A DNA stretch of 64,000 nucleotides from Flavobacterium sp. 9 (GCF_002754195.1 NZ_PEEU01000001.1:496001-560000), one strand, 5' to 3'. Shown: positions 42,839-52,146, numbered from the stretch's first letter. Notes: a model not told the origin generated them from the sequence alone. Made by a program: numbers and translations.

Positions 42839-43432
42839 ATGGCAAGTAAAGATCGAATTTTAAGACAAAAAGAAGAAACAAGAACTAACATTCTTGAGGC
42901 TGCTTATGCTATCGTTAAAGAAGAAGGATGGCAAGGTCTGAGCATGAGAAAAATTGCTGACAAAATTGAATATACGGCTCCTATTATTTATGAATACTTT
43001 TCAAATAAAGATGCCATATTAAATGAACTAACCGGAAAAGGTTTTCTTAAGCTGGCGAAAGAACTTCAGCAAGCTCGAGATAAATTTGAAAAACCCGAAG
43101 ATCAATTAGAAGCCATGTGGATGGCTTATTGGGATTTTGCTTTTACAGATACCGAAATGTATCAGGTAATGTTTGGTGTGCAAATGAACTGTTGTTCTCA
43201 AAGATGTTCTGCTGCCGAAGCACCATATAAACTGTTTACTGCAGTTATTGGTGAAATAATGAAAAACAGTAATCCAAGCGAAGATATAATCAAACAAAAG
43301 TACTTTACTTTCTTCTCTGTTATTCATGGTTTAATTGCAATCAATATCATTAACAAAAGTGATATTATGGCAACTATAAATGCTCAAATCTTAAAAGATG
43401 CCATTAGTGGTATCATAAAATCAATACAATAA
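42839..43432 (+). CDS. TetR/AcrR-family repressor of the efflux operon
   Basis: A 197-residue repressor: TRTNILEAAYAIVKEEGWQGLSMRKIADKIEYTAPIIYEYFSNKDAILNELT is a full TetR HTH. The ligand domain has several Cys (MNCCSQRCSAAE, about 120-131), unusual and possibly redox- or thiol-sensing. Upstream of the AcrAB-TolC-like genes and flanked by copies of one operator motif, it very likely represses both itself and the exporter. Confidence 0.92.
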   Translation: MASKDRILRQKEETRTNILEAAYAIVKEEGWQGLSMRKIADKIEYTAPIIYEYFSNKDAILNELTGKGFLKLAKELQQARDKFEKPEDQLEAMWMAYWDFAFTDTEMYQVMFGVQMNCCSQRCSAAEAPYKLFTAVIGEIMKNSNPSEDIIKQKYFTFFSVIHGLIAINIINKSDIMATINAQILKDAISGIIKSIQ

Positions 43433-43449
43433 AAAAAATTTCATTTTTA

Positions 43450-43665
43450 CTTAACAGTGATAAATGATTTAATTAAGTAATATAAAGTACTTTTGCACAT
43501 ACTACTTAACAACGTTAGATAATTTAATAGAGTAATATGGAGAGTTTTTTTCTCGTTTTACTTAACAGTGATAAATAATTTAATACCAATTACAGAATAG
43601 AATTGGAAGGCATCATCGTATGAATTTCTGTACCAATTCACTTAACAACGTTAGAAAATTTAATA
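43450..43665 (+). promoter_or_regulatory. Four-copy operator array before the efflux operon
   Basis: Copies 2-5 of the motif CTTAAC-N3-G(T/A)TA-N-A-ATTTAATA lie at 43450, 43505, 43561 and 43641, all in direct orientation. Copies 2 and 4 share the AGTGATAA core, copies 3 and 5 the AACGTTAG core, so the set looks like a duplicated pair. A -7 box TACTTTTG (43488-43495) sits between copies 2 and 3. Spacing of 55, 56 and 80 bases is well above one repressor footprint. The rest of this 311-base gap has no ORF of note. Confidence 0.75.
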
Positions 43666-43743
43666 GACTTAAATATGAATGCCGAAAATGTCAGAATACC
43701 ACAAAATTTAAATAATAAGAATGTCCAACAAATTAAAACCAAT

Positions 43744-44898
43744 ATGAAAATGAAAAATGTAATTATAACCAGTTTTATTCTGGCACTTGTGTTAAGCAGT
43801 TGTGCAGATAAGTCGCAAGCTCCAGCAGCTCCAGCGCCACCATTATTACCTGTTTTAGCAATATCAAGCGAGAACACTACTACAGATGCTGAATATCCTG
43901 CTTCGATACAAGGAACTGTTGACGTAGAAATTCGCCCACAAGTAAGCGGAAACCTTGAAAGAGTTTTTGTAGACGAAGGGGCTTACGTAAATAAAGGTCA
44001 AACTTTATTCAAAATAAACGAACGTCCTTTCCGTGAGCAATTAAACAATGCTTTAGCAAATCTCCATGCTGCCGAAGCTGCTTTAATAAACGCAAACTTA
44101 GAAGTTGATAAATTAACTCCTTTAGTTCAAAACAAAGTAGTTTCTGATTATCAATTAAAAACTGCTAAAGCTTCTCAAAAAATTGCCGCTGCAAATATCG
44201 AACAAGCAAAAGCAATGGTAGGATCTGCCAAAATTAATTTAGGATATACAAACGTAACAGCCCCTGTTAGTGGTTACATTGGGAGATTACCTAAAAAACA
44301 AGGAAGTTTAGTTTCTGCAACAGATGTTGAACCTCTAACAAATTTATCTGATGTTCATGAAGTATTTGCTTACTTCTCTTTAGGAGAAACAGATTTCATC
44401 AACTTTAAAGCACAATATGCTGGAAGCAGCCTTGGCGATAAAATCAAAAAATTACCTCCTGTTACTTTAATATTAGCAGATAACAACGCATATCCTCAAA
44501 CCGGAAAAATTGATATGGTTGACGGTCAATTTGACAAAACTACCGGAGCGATTACAATTAGAGCAACTTTCCCTAATGCTGGCGGAACTTTACGTTCAGG
44601 AAACACAGGAAGAATTCGCTTAGGTCTTCAACATGACGATGCTATTTTAGTTCCACAATCGGCTACGGTTGAAATGCAGGATAAAGTATTTGTTTTCACC
44701 GTAGGAAAAGAGAATAAAGTAAACAAAATGCCTATTACAGTTATTGGTAAAAGTGGTACAAACTACCTTATCAAAGACGGTGTAAAATCTGGTGATCAAA
44801 TTGTTTTAAGCGGTATCGATAAACTTCAGGAAGGACAAGTAATTCAGCCTGAAAAAGCATCTACTGCAAAAGTTGCCCAAATAATTAATAAAAAATAA
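43744..44898 (+). CDS. RND adaptor lipoprotein (AcrA-like)
   Basis: A 384-residue membrane-fusion protein with lipobox LSSC. I chose the ATG at 43744 (MKMKNVIITSFIL) because it gives a normal lipoprotein signal with Cys 20; an in-frame ATG at 43675 would add 23 polar residues. The order is lipoyl half (VDEGAYVNKGQTLFKINERPF), hairpin (about 95-170), second lipoyl half (NVTAPVSGYIGRLPKKQGSLV), then barrel and membrane-proximal domain. This is the AcrA/MexA subfamily. The permease gene starts 11 bases after the stop. Confidence 0.92.
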   Translation: MKMKNVIITSFILALVLSSCADKSQAPAAPAPPLLPVLAISSENTTTDAEYPASIQGTVDVEIRPQVSGNLERVFVDEGAYVNKGQTLFKINERPFREQLNNALANLHAAEAALINANLEVDKLTPLVQNKVVSDYQLKTAKASQKIAAANIEQAKAMVGSAKINLGYTNVTAPVSGYIGRLPKKQGSLVSATDVEPLTNLSDVHEVFAYFSLGETDFINFKAQYAGSSLGDKIKKLPPVTLILADNNAYPQTGKIDMVDGQFDKTTGAITIRATFPNAGGTLRSGNTGRIRLGLQHDDAILVPQSATVEMQDKVFVFTVGKENKVNKMPITVIGKSGTNYLIKDGVKSGDQIVLSGIDKLQEGQVIQPEKASTAKVAQIINKK

Positions 44899-44909
44899 TT
44901 TTTACGAAA

Positions 44910-47900
44910 ATGTTCAAAATATTTATACAAAGACCTGTACTGGCAACCGTAATCTCCATTTTGTTGGTGATCCTGGGTGTACTTGGACTTACGAAATTGC
45001 CCTTACAACAGTTTCCTGATATTGCGCCGCCATCGGTTTTGGTAACAGCGGTTTATCCGGGAGCTAACGCAGAAACGGTTCTACGTTCTGTGGCACCATC
45101 TCTGGAAGAATCTATAAATGGTGTTGAGAACATGACTTATATGAGTTCTACAGCCAGTAATGACGGATCTCTTGCTATTACAGTTTTCTTTAAATTAGGA
45201 ACTAACGCAGATCAGGCAGCGGTAAACGTACAAAACAGAGTTGCTCAGGCAACAAGTCAATTGCCTACAGAGGTTGTACAACAAGGTGTAACGACTGCAA
45301 AACAACAAAACAGTTTCATCATGGCGATTGGTATGTATACCGATGATGAGTCAAAATACGATCAGACTTTTGTTGCCAATTATGCTCAAATCAATATTAT
45401 TCCAGAGATCAAACGTATTCCAGGAGTTGGTTCTGCAAGTATTTTTGGAGGTGTAAAAGATTACTCTATGCGTGTTTGGTTGAATCCAACACAAATGTCA
45501 ACTTACAAAGTGACGCCAAACGAAATCATGAGCGCTATTCAGGATAAAAGTTTGGAAGCTGCTCCGGGTAAATTTGGAGAAAGAAGTAAAGAAGTTTTTG
45601 AATACGTTATTAAATACAAAGGAAAATTAACCAAACCAGAAGAATATGAAAATATTGCTATACGTTCTAATGCAGATGGTTCAGTACTTCGCTTAAAAGA
45701 CGTTGCGAGAGTAGAACTTGGCGCTTATTCATACAACAGTTTAACCCGATTAAATGGGAAAAAAGGAGTTGTAATTGGTATTATTCAGTTAGCAGGTTCT
45801 AACTCAAATGATATTCAGGTTGCGATTAACAAATTGATGGTGAAAGCCTCAAAAGATTTCCCAAAAGGAATTAAACATAACATTTTCTATAGTACAAAAG
45901 TATCTCTGGATCAATCTATAGAACAAGTTGAACATACTTTAATCGAAGCATTTATATTAGTATTTATTGTAGTATTTATATTCCTGCAAGATTTTAGATC
46001 AACATTAATCCCGGCTATTGCTGTACCTGTAGCAATTTTAGGAACGTTCTTCTTCATGCAGTTATTCGGATTTTCGATCAACCTTCTTACGCTTTTCGCT
46101 TTAATTCTGGCGATTGGTATTGTGGTAGATGATGCGATTGTGGTCGTCGAAGCCGTGCATGCTAAAATGGAGCACAAACATTTGTCTCCAAAAGTAGCAA
46201 CTCATGAAGCAATGCACGAAATAACGGGTGCTATTATCTCGATTACGCTGGTAATGGCTGCTGTATTCCTGCCGGTTGGTTTTATGGAAGGCTCAACAGG
46301 AGTTTTCTATCGTCAGTTTGCCTTTACGATGGCGATTGCAATTGTAATCTCAGCAGTAAACGCTTTAACTTTAAGTCCTGCACTTGCTGCTTTATTCTTA
46401 AAAGACAATCACGGAACAAATGGTGATGGATCTCATGAGAAAAAAGGATTTAAAGAGAAATTCTTTAACGGATTCAACAAAAGTTTTGATTCCCTAACCA
46501 ACCGTTATGTTGGAGGTTTGAAATTCTTAATTCGTAACAAATGGGTTAGTTTAGGAGGTTTAGCTTTAATTACATTTGCAACTATTGTAATGGTTAAAAC
46601 AACTCCAGCAGGATTTATTCCAACAGAAGATCAAGGATTTATTGCAATTGCAGTAAACACACCTTCAGGAACATCACTTGACGGAACTCAAAAAGTAATG
46701 ACTCAGGCAGAAAATACTTTAAGAGGTTTAGACGCATCACGATTTGTAACAGCAATTTCAGGTTTCAACTTATTGACCAACTCTACAAGTCCATCTTCAG
46801 CAGTAGTTTTTGTATTGCTTAAACCAAATGAAGAGCGTGGAGAAATCAAAGACATCAACAAAATTATGGCTGATGTTCAAGGAAAATTAGGAGCAATTAC
46901 TGGAGGAAGTTTCTTCGTATTTAGTTTCCCAACCGTTCCTGGATTTAGTAACGTAGAAGCTTTAGATTTAGTTCTGCAAGATAAAACTGGAGGAAAACTG
47001 GATAAGTTTAGTGGAATTTCTCAAACCTTCATCGGAGAATTGATGAAACGTCCTGAAATTGCAGTAGCATTTACCTCTTTCAAAGCCGATTATCCTCAAT
47101 TACAATTGGATATCAATGACGAAAAAGCAAATCAATTAGGTGTGAATGTAAAAGATATTTTACAAACCATGCAAACCTATTTTGGTAGCGCGCAAGCCTC
47201 TGACTTTAACAGATTTGGTAAATATTACAGAGTTGTTGTTCAGGCCGATATTGCTGACAGAGCAGATCCGTCATCAATTGACAGAGTTTTTGTGAAAAAC
47301 AAAACTGGCGAAATGGTGCCAATAAATACTTTAGTAAAACTAAGCCGTATTTATGGTTCAGAAACCGCTTCGAGATACAACTTGTTTAATTCGATTTCGA
47401 TTAATGCAATCCCGAAACCTGGATTTAGTTCCGGAGACGCCATTAAAGCAATTGAAGAAGTTGCAGCACAACAATTACCTGCAGGTTATAGCTATGAATT
47501 CTCAGGACAAACCCGAGAAGAAATTGCATCAGGAGGTCAATCAGCAACAATTTTCTTACTGTGTTTGATATTCGTCTATTTCCTACTTGCTGCACAGTAT
47601 GAAAGTTACATATTGCCATTGGCTGTAATCTTATCAATTCCTGCAGGTATTTTTGGAGTATTTGTTGCCATCGGATTAACAGGAATCGAAAACAACATTT
47701 ATGTACAAGTTGCATTAGTAATGCTTATTGGACTGCTCGCCAAAAACGCGATTCTAATCGTCGAGTTTGCCGTCCAAAAGCGAAAATCAGGTCAGGCATT
47801 AGTTAAAGCTTCAATAGATGCTGCCAAACTACGTTTGCGACCAATTATCATGACGTCACTAGCTTTTGTTGTGGGATTAATCCCGATGATGAGCGCCACA

Positions 47901-48071
47901 GGACCGTCAGCACAAGGTAACCACTCTATTAGTATTGGTGCCGCCGGAGGTATGGTTTCCGGAGTAATCCTTGGGTTGTTAATCATCCCTGTTTTATTCA
48001 TCGTATTCCAATATCTACAAGAAAAGGTTTCTGGAAAACCAGTAGCCGTAACTCATAACGAAGAAAAATAA
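44910..48071 (+). CDS. RND drug efflux permease, HAE1 (AcrB-like)
   Basis: A 1053-residue inner-membrane multidrug pump. The N-terminus MFKIFIQRPVLATVISI, the porter motif LPLQQFPDIAPPSVLVTAVYPGA, the TM4 proton pair Asp 407-Asp 408 (AIGIVVDDAIVVVEA, same numbering as AcrB) and TM10 Lys 945 (LLAKNAILIVEFA) are all present, so it should be active. The hydrophobic distal half, including FIPTEDQGFIAIAV and GLLIIPVLFIV, is complete. Likely exports lipophilic antibiotics, dyes or detergents. Confidence 0.95.
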   Translation: MFKIFIQRPVLATVISILLVILGVLGLTKLPLQQFPDIAPPSVLVTAVYPGANAETVLRSVAPSLEESINGVENMTYMSSTASNDGSLAITVFFKLGTNADQAAVNVQNRVAQATSQLPTEVVQQGVTTAKQQNSFIMAIGMYTDDESKYDQTFVANYAQINIIPEIKRIPGVGSASIFGGVKDYSMRVWLNPTQMSTYKVTPNEIMSAIQDKSLEAAPGKFGERSKEVFEYVIKYKGKLTKPEEYENIAIRSNADGSVLRLKDVARVELGAYSYNSLTRLNGKKGVVIGIIQLAGSNSNDIQVAINKLMVKASKDFPKGIKHNIFYSTKVSLDQSIEQVEHTLIEAFILVFIVVFIFLQDFRSTLIPAIAVPVAILGTFFFMQLFGFSINLLTLFALILAIGIVVDDAIVVVEAVHAKMEHKHLSPKVATHEAMHEITGAIISITLVMAAVFLPVGFMEGSTGVFYRQFAFTMAIAIVISAVNALTLSPALAALFLKDNHGTNGDGSHEKKGFKEKFFNGFNKSFDSLTNRYVGGLKFLIRNKWVSLGGLALITFATIVMVKTTPAGFIPTEDQGFIAIAVNTPSGTSLDGTQKVMTQAENTLRGLDASRFVTAISGFNLLTNSTSPSSAVVFVLLKPNEERGEIKDINKIMADVQGKLGAITGGSFFVFSFPTVPGFSNVEALDLVLQDKTGGKLDKFSGISQTFIGELMKRPEIAVAFTSFKADYPQLQLDINDEKANQLGVNVKDILQTMQTYFGSAQASDFNRFGKYYRVVVQADIADRADPSSIDRVFVKNKTGEMVPINTLVKLSRIYGSETASRYNLFNSISINAIPKPGFSSGDAIKAIEEVAAQQLPAGYSYEFSGQTREEIASGGQSATIFLLCLIFVYFLLAAQYESYILPLAVILSIPAGIFGVFVAIGLTGIENNIYVQVALVMLIGLLAKNAILIVEFAVQKRKSGQALVKASIDAAKLRLRPIIMTSLAFVVGLIPMMSATGPSAQGNHSISIGAAGGMVSGVILGLLIIPVLFIVFQYLQEKVSGKPVAVTHNEEK

Positions 48072-48073
48072 AA

Positions 48074-48187
48074 ATGGAAAACTATATAACGACAATCCTA
48101 ATAGCCATAATTGCCGGCATTGGATACATATCCTATAAAATCTCAAAAGATCTTGATAATAGAAAAGATACTTGTACAGAAATTTAA
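48074..48187 (+). CDS. Small single-TM protein of the efflux operon
   Basis: A 37-residue reading frame (MENYITTILIAIIAGIGYIS, then YKISKDLDNRKDTCTEI) starting 2 bases after the permease stop and ending in TAATG overlap with the channel gene. One TM helix (about 4-20) and a charged tail. Size and position recall the small AcrZ/YajC-like accessory peptides of RND pumps in other bacteria, but there is no clear sequence match; it could also be a non-coding spacer. Confidence 0.5.
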   Translation: MENYITTILIAIIAGIGYISYKISKDLDNRKDTCTEI

Positions 48188-49620
48188 TGACAAAACATAA
48201 AATGAAAAATTATATAACCAAAATCGTGATGATCGCCATTTTGATCACGACTATAATATCCTGTAAAGTTTCGAAGGATATTGAAACTCCAAAAGATGCA
48301 TTTCCTGAAAATTTCAGGAATGCATCGGTTTCAAAAGATACAACAAGTATTGGAGATGTGGAGTGGAAAAACTTCTATACCGAAAAAGATATTATTCAAT
48401 TGATTGATAGCGCCGTTGCAAGAAACAATGACTTGCAGATTGCTGTTAAAAACATCGAAATTGCACAATACAGATTCACACAATCAAAATGGGGAAATGT
48501 TCCTCAGGTTAATTTATCTGTAACTGCAAGCACAAGCAATCCGTCAGACAATAGTTTTACAGGAAAGAATTTAGGTCAGGCTTTAGGCCAAAACCATATT
48601 GACGATTATTCTGCAGGAGCAACACTTTCGTGGGAAGCTGATATTTGGGGAAAAATCAAAAATCAGAAAAAAGGAGCTTATGCAGGTTACCTTCAATCAG
48701 AAGAAGTAAAAAAAGCATTGCAAACTACAATCGTAGCCAATGTTTCTAAAGGATATTACAATCTTTTGATGTTGGACGCACAATTAGAAATCGCCAAACA
48801 AAACTTTAAATTAAATGATAGTACAACAAATATCATTAAATTAAAATACGATGCTGGTCAGGTAACTACATTAGCAATTCAACAATCTGAAGCACAAAAA
48901 TTAGTTTCAGCACAATTGATTCCTCAATTAGAGCAAAATATTGCGATTCAGGAAAATGCACTAAGTGTTTTGACAGGAGCTTTTCCAAATTCAAAAACAA
49001 GAAGCATTCGTTTGGCAACTTTAGAAGTTAAAAATAACAATGCAATCGGAATTCCGTCTTCATTAGTAAGCAGAAGACCAGATGTAAAAAGCGCCGAATT
49101 AGCTTTGAAAGCAGCAAATGCAAATGTTGGAATTACAAAAGCCGACTTATATCCGTCGCTTAAAATTACCGCTCAAGGCGGAGTAAACTCGTTCGAAACC
49201 AGTAATTGGTTCAACATTCCGGCTTCATTATTCGGAACCGTTGCAGGAGGTTTAACACAACCTTTGTTGAACAATAAAAAGGTAAGAACACAATATAATA
49301 TTGCCGTTGCCGAAAGAGAAAAAGCAGTTTTAAGTTTCAGACAATCTGTTTTGGTTGCTGTTAGCGAAGTTTCTGATGCTTTAGTAAAAGTTGAGAAATT
49401 ACAACAACAAGAATCATTTCTAAAAGAGCGTGTAAAAACTTTGCAACAAGCTATTAAAAATGCCAATTTGTTATTCAAAAACGGTATGGCCGAATATCTG
49501 GAAGTTCTTTCAGCGCAAGAAAATTTATTGCAAAGCGAACTAGAACTGGCAAACATAAAAAGAGAGCAACTTTCTGCCAATACAGATTTGTATCGCGCAT
49601 TAGGCGGTGGTTGGAAATAA
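48187..49620 (+). CDS. RND outer-membrane channel lipoprotein (TolC/OprM-like)
   Basis: A 477-residue channel of the NodT/OprM type: lipobox IISC, then EWKNFYTEKDIIQLIDSAVARNNDLQIAVKNIEIAQYRFTQSKWGNVPQVNLS for the first repeat and SSLVSRRPDVKSAELALKAANANVGITKADLYPSLKITAQGG for the second. The ATG at 48187 overlaps the small gene's TAA (TAATG); the ATG at 48202 is an alternative start (MKNYITKIV) with a cleaner signal peptide. It completes the TetR-controlled AcrAB-TolC-type exporter. Confidence 0.93.
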   Translation: MTKHKMKNYITKIVMIAILITTIISCKVSKDIETPKDAFPENFRNASVSKDTTSIGDVEWKNFYTEKDIIQLIDSAVARNNDLQIAVKNIEIAQYRFTQSKWGNVPQVNLSVTASTSNPSDNSFTGKNLGQALGQNHIDDYSAGATLSWEADIWGKIKNQKKGAYAGYLQSEEVKKALQTTIVANVSKGYYNLLMLDAQLEIAKQNFKLNDSTTNIIKLKYDAGQVTTLAIQQSEAQKLVSAQLIPQLEQNIAIQENALSVLTGAFPNSKTRSIRLATLEVKNNNAIGIPSSLVSRRPDVKSAELALKAANANVGITKADLYPSLKITAQGGVNSFETSNWFNIPASLFGTVAGGLTQPLLNNKKVRTQYNIAVAEREKAVLSFRQSVLVAVSEVSDALVKVEKLQQQESFLKERVKTLQQAIKNANLLFKNGMAEYLEVLSAQENLLQSELELANIKREQLSANTDLYRALGGGWK

Positions 49621-49649
49621 TACCCGTTAATTATTTATTTTTTGAGATG

Positions 49650-49688
49650 AAAACGCTGTGAGACTTTTAGTTTCATGGCGTTTTTTTT
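49650..49688 (+). terminator. Terminator of the drug efflux operon
   Basis: AACGCTGTGAGACT and AGTTTCATGGCGTT form a stem with several G-T pairs around a short loop, followed by eight T. Confidence 0.8.
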
Positions 49689-49700
49689 GTTGTTGAGATA

Positions 49701-49954
49701 TGGCACGCGGATGATACGGATTCGCTATCGCGAAGACGCGGATTTTTATTTTTATTTTTATTAATGTGATAATGATTGTCGATATACTTTGTGCTCCTTC
49801 GACTTCGCTCAGGATGACACACGTGATTATTTAAAGTTTCCTATTGTCAGTCTGAGCGAAGTCGAAGACCCGCAACGTAAACAACCTGTATTAAATAAAA
49901 AATCAGTAAAAATCCGCGTCTTCGCGATAGCGAATCCGTGTCATCCGCGTCCCA
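49701..49954. repeat. Nested inverted repeats between the efflux operon and a lipoprotein gene
   Basis: Outer arms 49701-49748 and 49907-49954 match in 46 of 48 bases as inverted copies (TGGCACGCGGATGA..., CGCTATCGCGAA core). Inside lies another inverted pair, CTTCGACTTCGCTCAGGATG (49797 on) and its complement ending 49867. Related sequences occur at 52053-52097 and, inverted, at 59906-59938. No credible protein is encoded; the rest of the 444-base gap is AT-rich. Confidence 0.8.
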
Positions 49955-50064
49955 TCTCTTCACTTTATTTCTTTAATTTTCATATTTAAGTAAAAATGAA
50001 TTTCAAATTATAAAAAAAAGGAATACTTTTAAAATAAAATTCCTACTATCAATACATTCAAACT

Positions 50065-50517
50065 ATGAAAAAAATTGCATGCATCGCTCTCTTCGCTTTA
50101 CTATTCACAAACTGTAAAAAAAGCATTTCCGATGAAGAATTAAAATCAGAAAAAAAACCAGTAACAACCAATATTACTGCAAAAGAAGAAAAAGAGGAAA
50201 AAGAAGATTGCAAAGATATTGAAGTAGAAATGGGATCCGGAAAAGAGTGTATCATAACAAATACAGATCTTGAAAAAGCTTACGGAAATATTATCAAAAA
50301 GAAAGAAGTAGAAGAAACAGAATATTTTCTAAGTGCAATTCCAAGTAAAAACGAATCTGTTGATGTAAATAAAAAAGGATTAATCTCAATTGATTATGAA
50401 ATCACTTCAGGCAAAAAAGTTGCTATTACGATGAATTATGAAGGCGGAGTAACAGAAGTTACTCTTGAAAAAATAAATGATACTATTAAAAAAAGTATCT
50501 ATCATTACGCTGACTAA
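50065..50517 (+). CDS. Small lipoprotein, unknown function
   Basis: A 150-residue lipoprotein with lipobox FTNC (Cys 17), a Lys/Glu-rich spacer (ITAKEEKEEKEDCKDIEVE) and a small beta-domain (ISIDYEITSGKKVAITMNYEGGVTEVTLE). No family recognised. TACTTTTA at 50024-50031 is a possible -7 box. Confidence 0.65.
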   Translation: MKKIACIALFALLFTNCKKSISDEELKSEKKPVTTNITAKEEKEEKEDCKDIEVEMGSGKECIITNTDLEKAYGNIIKKKEVEETEYFLSAIPSKNESVDVNKKGLISIDYEITSGKKVAITMNYEGGVTEVTLEKINDTIKKSIYHYAD

Positions 50518-50555
50518 AATAAATTATACAAAAAAGTATAAAAACCTTTTGAATG

Positions 50556-50594
50556 AAACTGCTATATAACTTTTACGTTTTTAGCAGTTTTTTT
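50556..50594 (+). terminator. Rho-independent terminator
   Basis: AAACTGCTA (50556-50564) pairs with TAGCAGTTT (50582-50590), followed by a T-run. Confidence 0.82.
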
Positions 50595-50606
50595 ATAATA
50601 ATTAAA

Positions 50607-50614
50607 TACTTTTG
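50607..50614 (+). promoter_or_regulatory. -7 box of the Crp-like gene
   Basis: TACTTTTG, 22 bases before the ATG at 50636, just after the preceding terminator. Confidence 0.55.
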
Positions 50615-50635
50615 ATAGTATATAATATTCCGTAA

Positions 50636-51241
50636 ATGTCAATCAATCAAACCAAATATCTCCACGATTTAAAACTAAAATTCGAAAGCTACGCTCCTAT
50701 TTCTGAACAATCCTGGCAATTGATTGAAAATATTATTGAATTTCAATCAATAAAAAAAGGAGAAATACTTTTGAGAAATGGTCAAATCGCAAAAGAAATT
50801 CATTTTATAGCCAAAGGTGCTTTGCGAGCTTTTATCACCGATGCTGCGGGAAATATTTATAACAAAAACATTTTTCTTGAAGGCGATTTTGCAGGTTCTA
50901 AAGCTTCATTATTGCAACTAACTCCTTCTGAATTTACGATAGAAGCACTTGAAGATTCTACTTTGATAAACCTCAATTATAAAAAGTACAGAACATTAAT
51001 TGACCAAAATGATGATCTGAAAAACTATTATATCGCCTATTTAGAAAAAAACTGGGTAATAGAAAAAGAACAACGCGAAATTTCGTTAGTGATGGAAAAC
51101 GCAACCGAAAGATATCTGCATCTTTTATCTAAACATCCGGATATTTCAGAGCGAATTCCGTTACTTCATATTGCATCACATTTAGGAATTACACCAACAC
51201 AATTAAGCCGAATTAGAAAAAGTCTCGAAAAAGATTTGTAA
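50636..51241 (+). CDS. Crp/Fnr-family transcriptional regulator
   Basis: A 201-residue regulator with a cyclic-nucleotide-binding fold (KKGEILLRNGQIAKEIHFIAKGALRAFITDAAG, then NIFLEGDFAGSKASLLQLTPSEFTIEALEDSTLI) and a C-terminal HTH (LLHIASHLGITPTQLSRIRKSL). It lacks the Cys cluster of Fnr and the RxSA-type cAMP pocket motif, as usual for the large Bacteroidota group of Crp-like proteins with unknown ligands. The GNAT gene downstream could be a target. Confidence 0.88.
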   Translation: MSINQTKYLHDLKLKFESYAPISEQSWQLIENIIEFQSIKKGEILLRNGQIAKEIHFIAKGALRAFITDAAGNIYNKNIFLEGDFAGSKASLLQLTPSEFTIEALEDSTLINLNYKKYRTLIDQNDDLKNYYIAYLEKNWVIEKEQREISLVMENATERYLHLLSKHPDISERIPLLHIASHLGITPTQLSRIRKSLEKDL

Positions 51242-51278
51242 ATCAACATATGTAAAGATTTCGCTCGAAATCACAACT

Positions 51279-51286
51279 TATCTTTG
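51279..51286 (+). promoter_or_regulatory. -7 box of the GNAT gene
   Basis: TATCTTTG, 27 bases before the ATG at 51314. It overlaps a TTG that could be misread as the start codon, and supports the later start. Confidence 0.6.
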
Positions 51287-51313
51287 TCTTATATTTTTAT
51301 AATTAGTATCAAA

Positions 51314-52048
51314 ATGAAAGATCTAAACTTAATCGAAGATAACATAAACAATCTTACCGGATTATGGAAAACCGTTGGCGCTCCTTTCCTATCCTATCAT
51401 AAAAATGAAACTTTCGAATATTGCAAAATCGAAAATTCAGGCTGGCCAAATAAATTGTGGTTTCGTAAAGATATTTCTAAAAAAGACCTTCCACAAATTA
51501 TCAAAACTATGCAAACAAATTCAGGCTTAGTTTTACCCTATTGGAATATCTTCGGAACAAAATCCTATGAAATATTGGAAGCCTATGGTTTTGAAATAAA
51601 AACCGAACAAGTAGCAATGGCGCTTAAATTAGATCAAAAATTTACACTAGAAAATAAGCTAAGTTTTAAAAGAGTTTCTACTGAAAAAGATGCTAAAATT
51701 TGGGCAGATTTATATCCAAATGCTTTTGGTTACGTGATCAGCAAAGAAATCCTGATTCACAATCATGATGATGTTCATTTTTATTTGGTTTCCATAGAAA
51801 ATCAGCCAATTGGTACTTTCATGCTTTATCAAACCCAAAACAATATCGGAATTCATGGCGTTGGCGTAATCCCCGAAATGCGCAGAAAAGGCTTTGCCGA
51901 AGAAATCATGAAATTCGCCCTTAATCTTTCTATAGATTTAAAAGCAGATTATGCTTTGTTGCAAGCTTCTGCAATGGGAAAAGATATTTATACCAGATTA
52001 GGTTTTGAGGATTTGTTTGTGATTAAGAATTATGTTTTGAAAGAGTAA
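51314..52048 (+). CDS. GNAT-family N-acetyltransferase
   Basis: A 244-residue protein. The N-terminal half resembles a degenerate GNAT or FR47-like lobe; the C-terminal half has the clear core: HFYLVSIENQPIGTFMLYQ, GIHGVGVIPEMRRKGFAEEIMKFAL (acetyl-CoA loop RRKGFA) and ADYALLQASAMGKDIYTRLGFEDLF. Substrate unknown. A promoter box just upstream supports the ATG at 51314 (MKDLNLIEDN). Confidence 0.82.
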   Translation: MKDLNLIEDNINNLTGLWKTVGAPFLSYHKNETFEYCKIENSGWPNKLWFRKDISKKDLPQIIKTMQTNSGLVLPYWNIFGTKSYEILEAYGFEIKTEQVAMALKLDQKFTLENKLSFKRVSTEKDAKIWADLYPNAFGYVISKEILIHNHDDVHFYLVSIENQPIGTFMLYQTQNNIGIHGVGVIPEMRRKGFAEEIMKFALNLSIDLKADYALLQASAMGKDIYTRLGFEDLFVIKNYVLKE

Positions 52049-52052
52049 TAAA

Positions 52053-52097
52053 TGGCACGCGGATGACGCGGATTCGCTATCGCGAAAACACGGATTT
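52053..52097 (+). repeat. Single copy of the CGCTATCGCGAA repeat
   Basis: TGGCACGCGGATGACGCGGA, TTCGCTATCGCGAA and CACGGATTT match the outer arm of the nested repeat at 49701. Confidence 0.75.
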
Positions 52098-52146
52098 AAA
52101 ACGGATTTTTCTTTTTTTATGTGCCTTTTTATACGCTCATTTTTAT

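Noticed and set aside
43675..43743. Upstream ATG for the adaptor gene
   Set aside because: It would place a polar stretch ahead of the lipoprotein signal, though its distance from operator copy 5 mirrors that of tetR from copy 1, so it is not excluded.
49789..49989. Possible 66-residue protein
   Set aside because: It is a translation of the inverted-repeat elements at 49797 and 49907.
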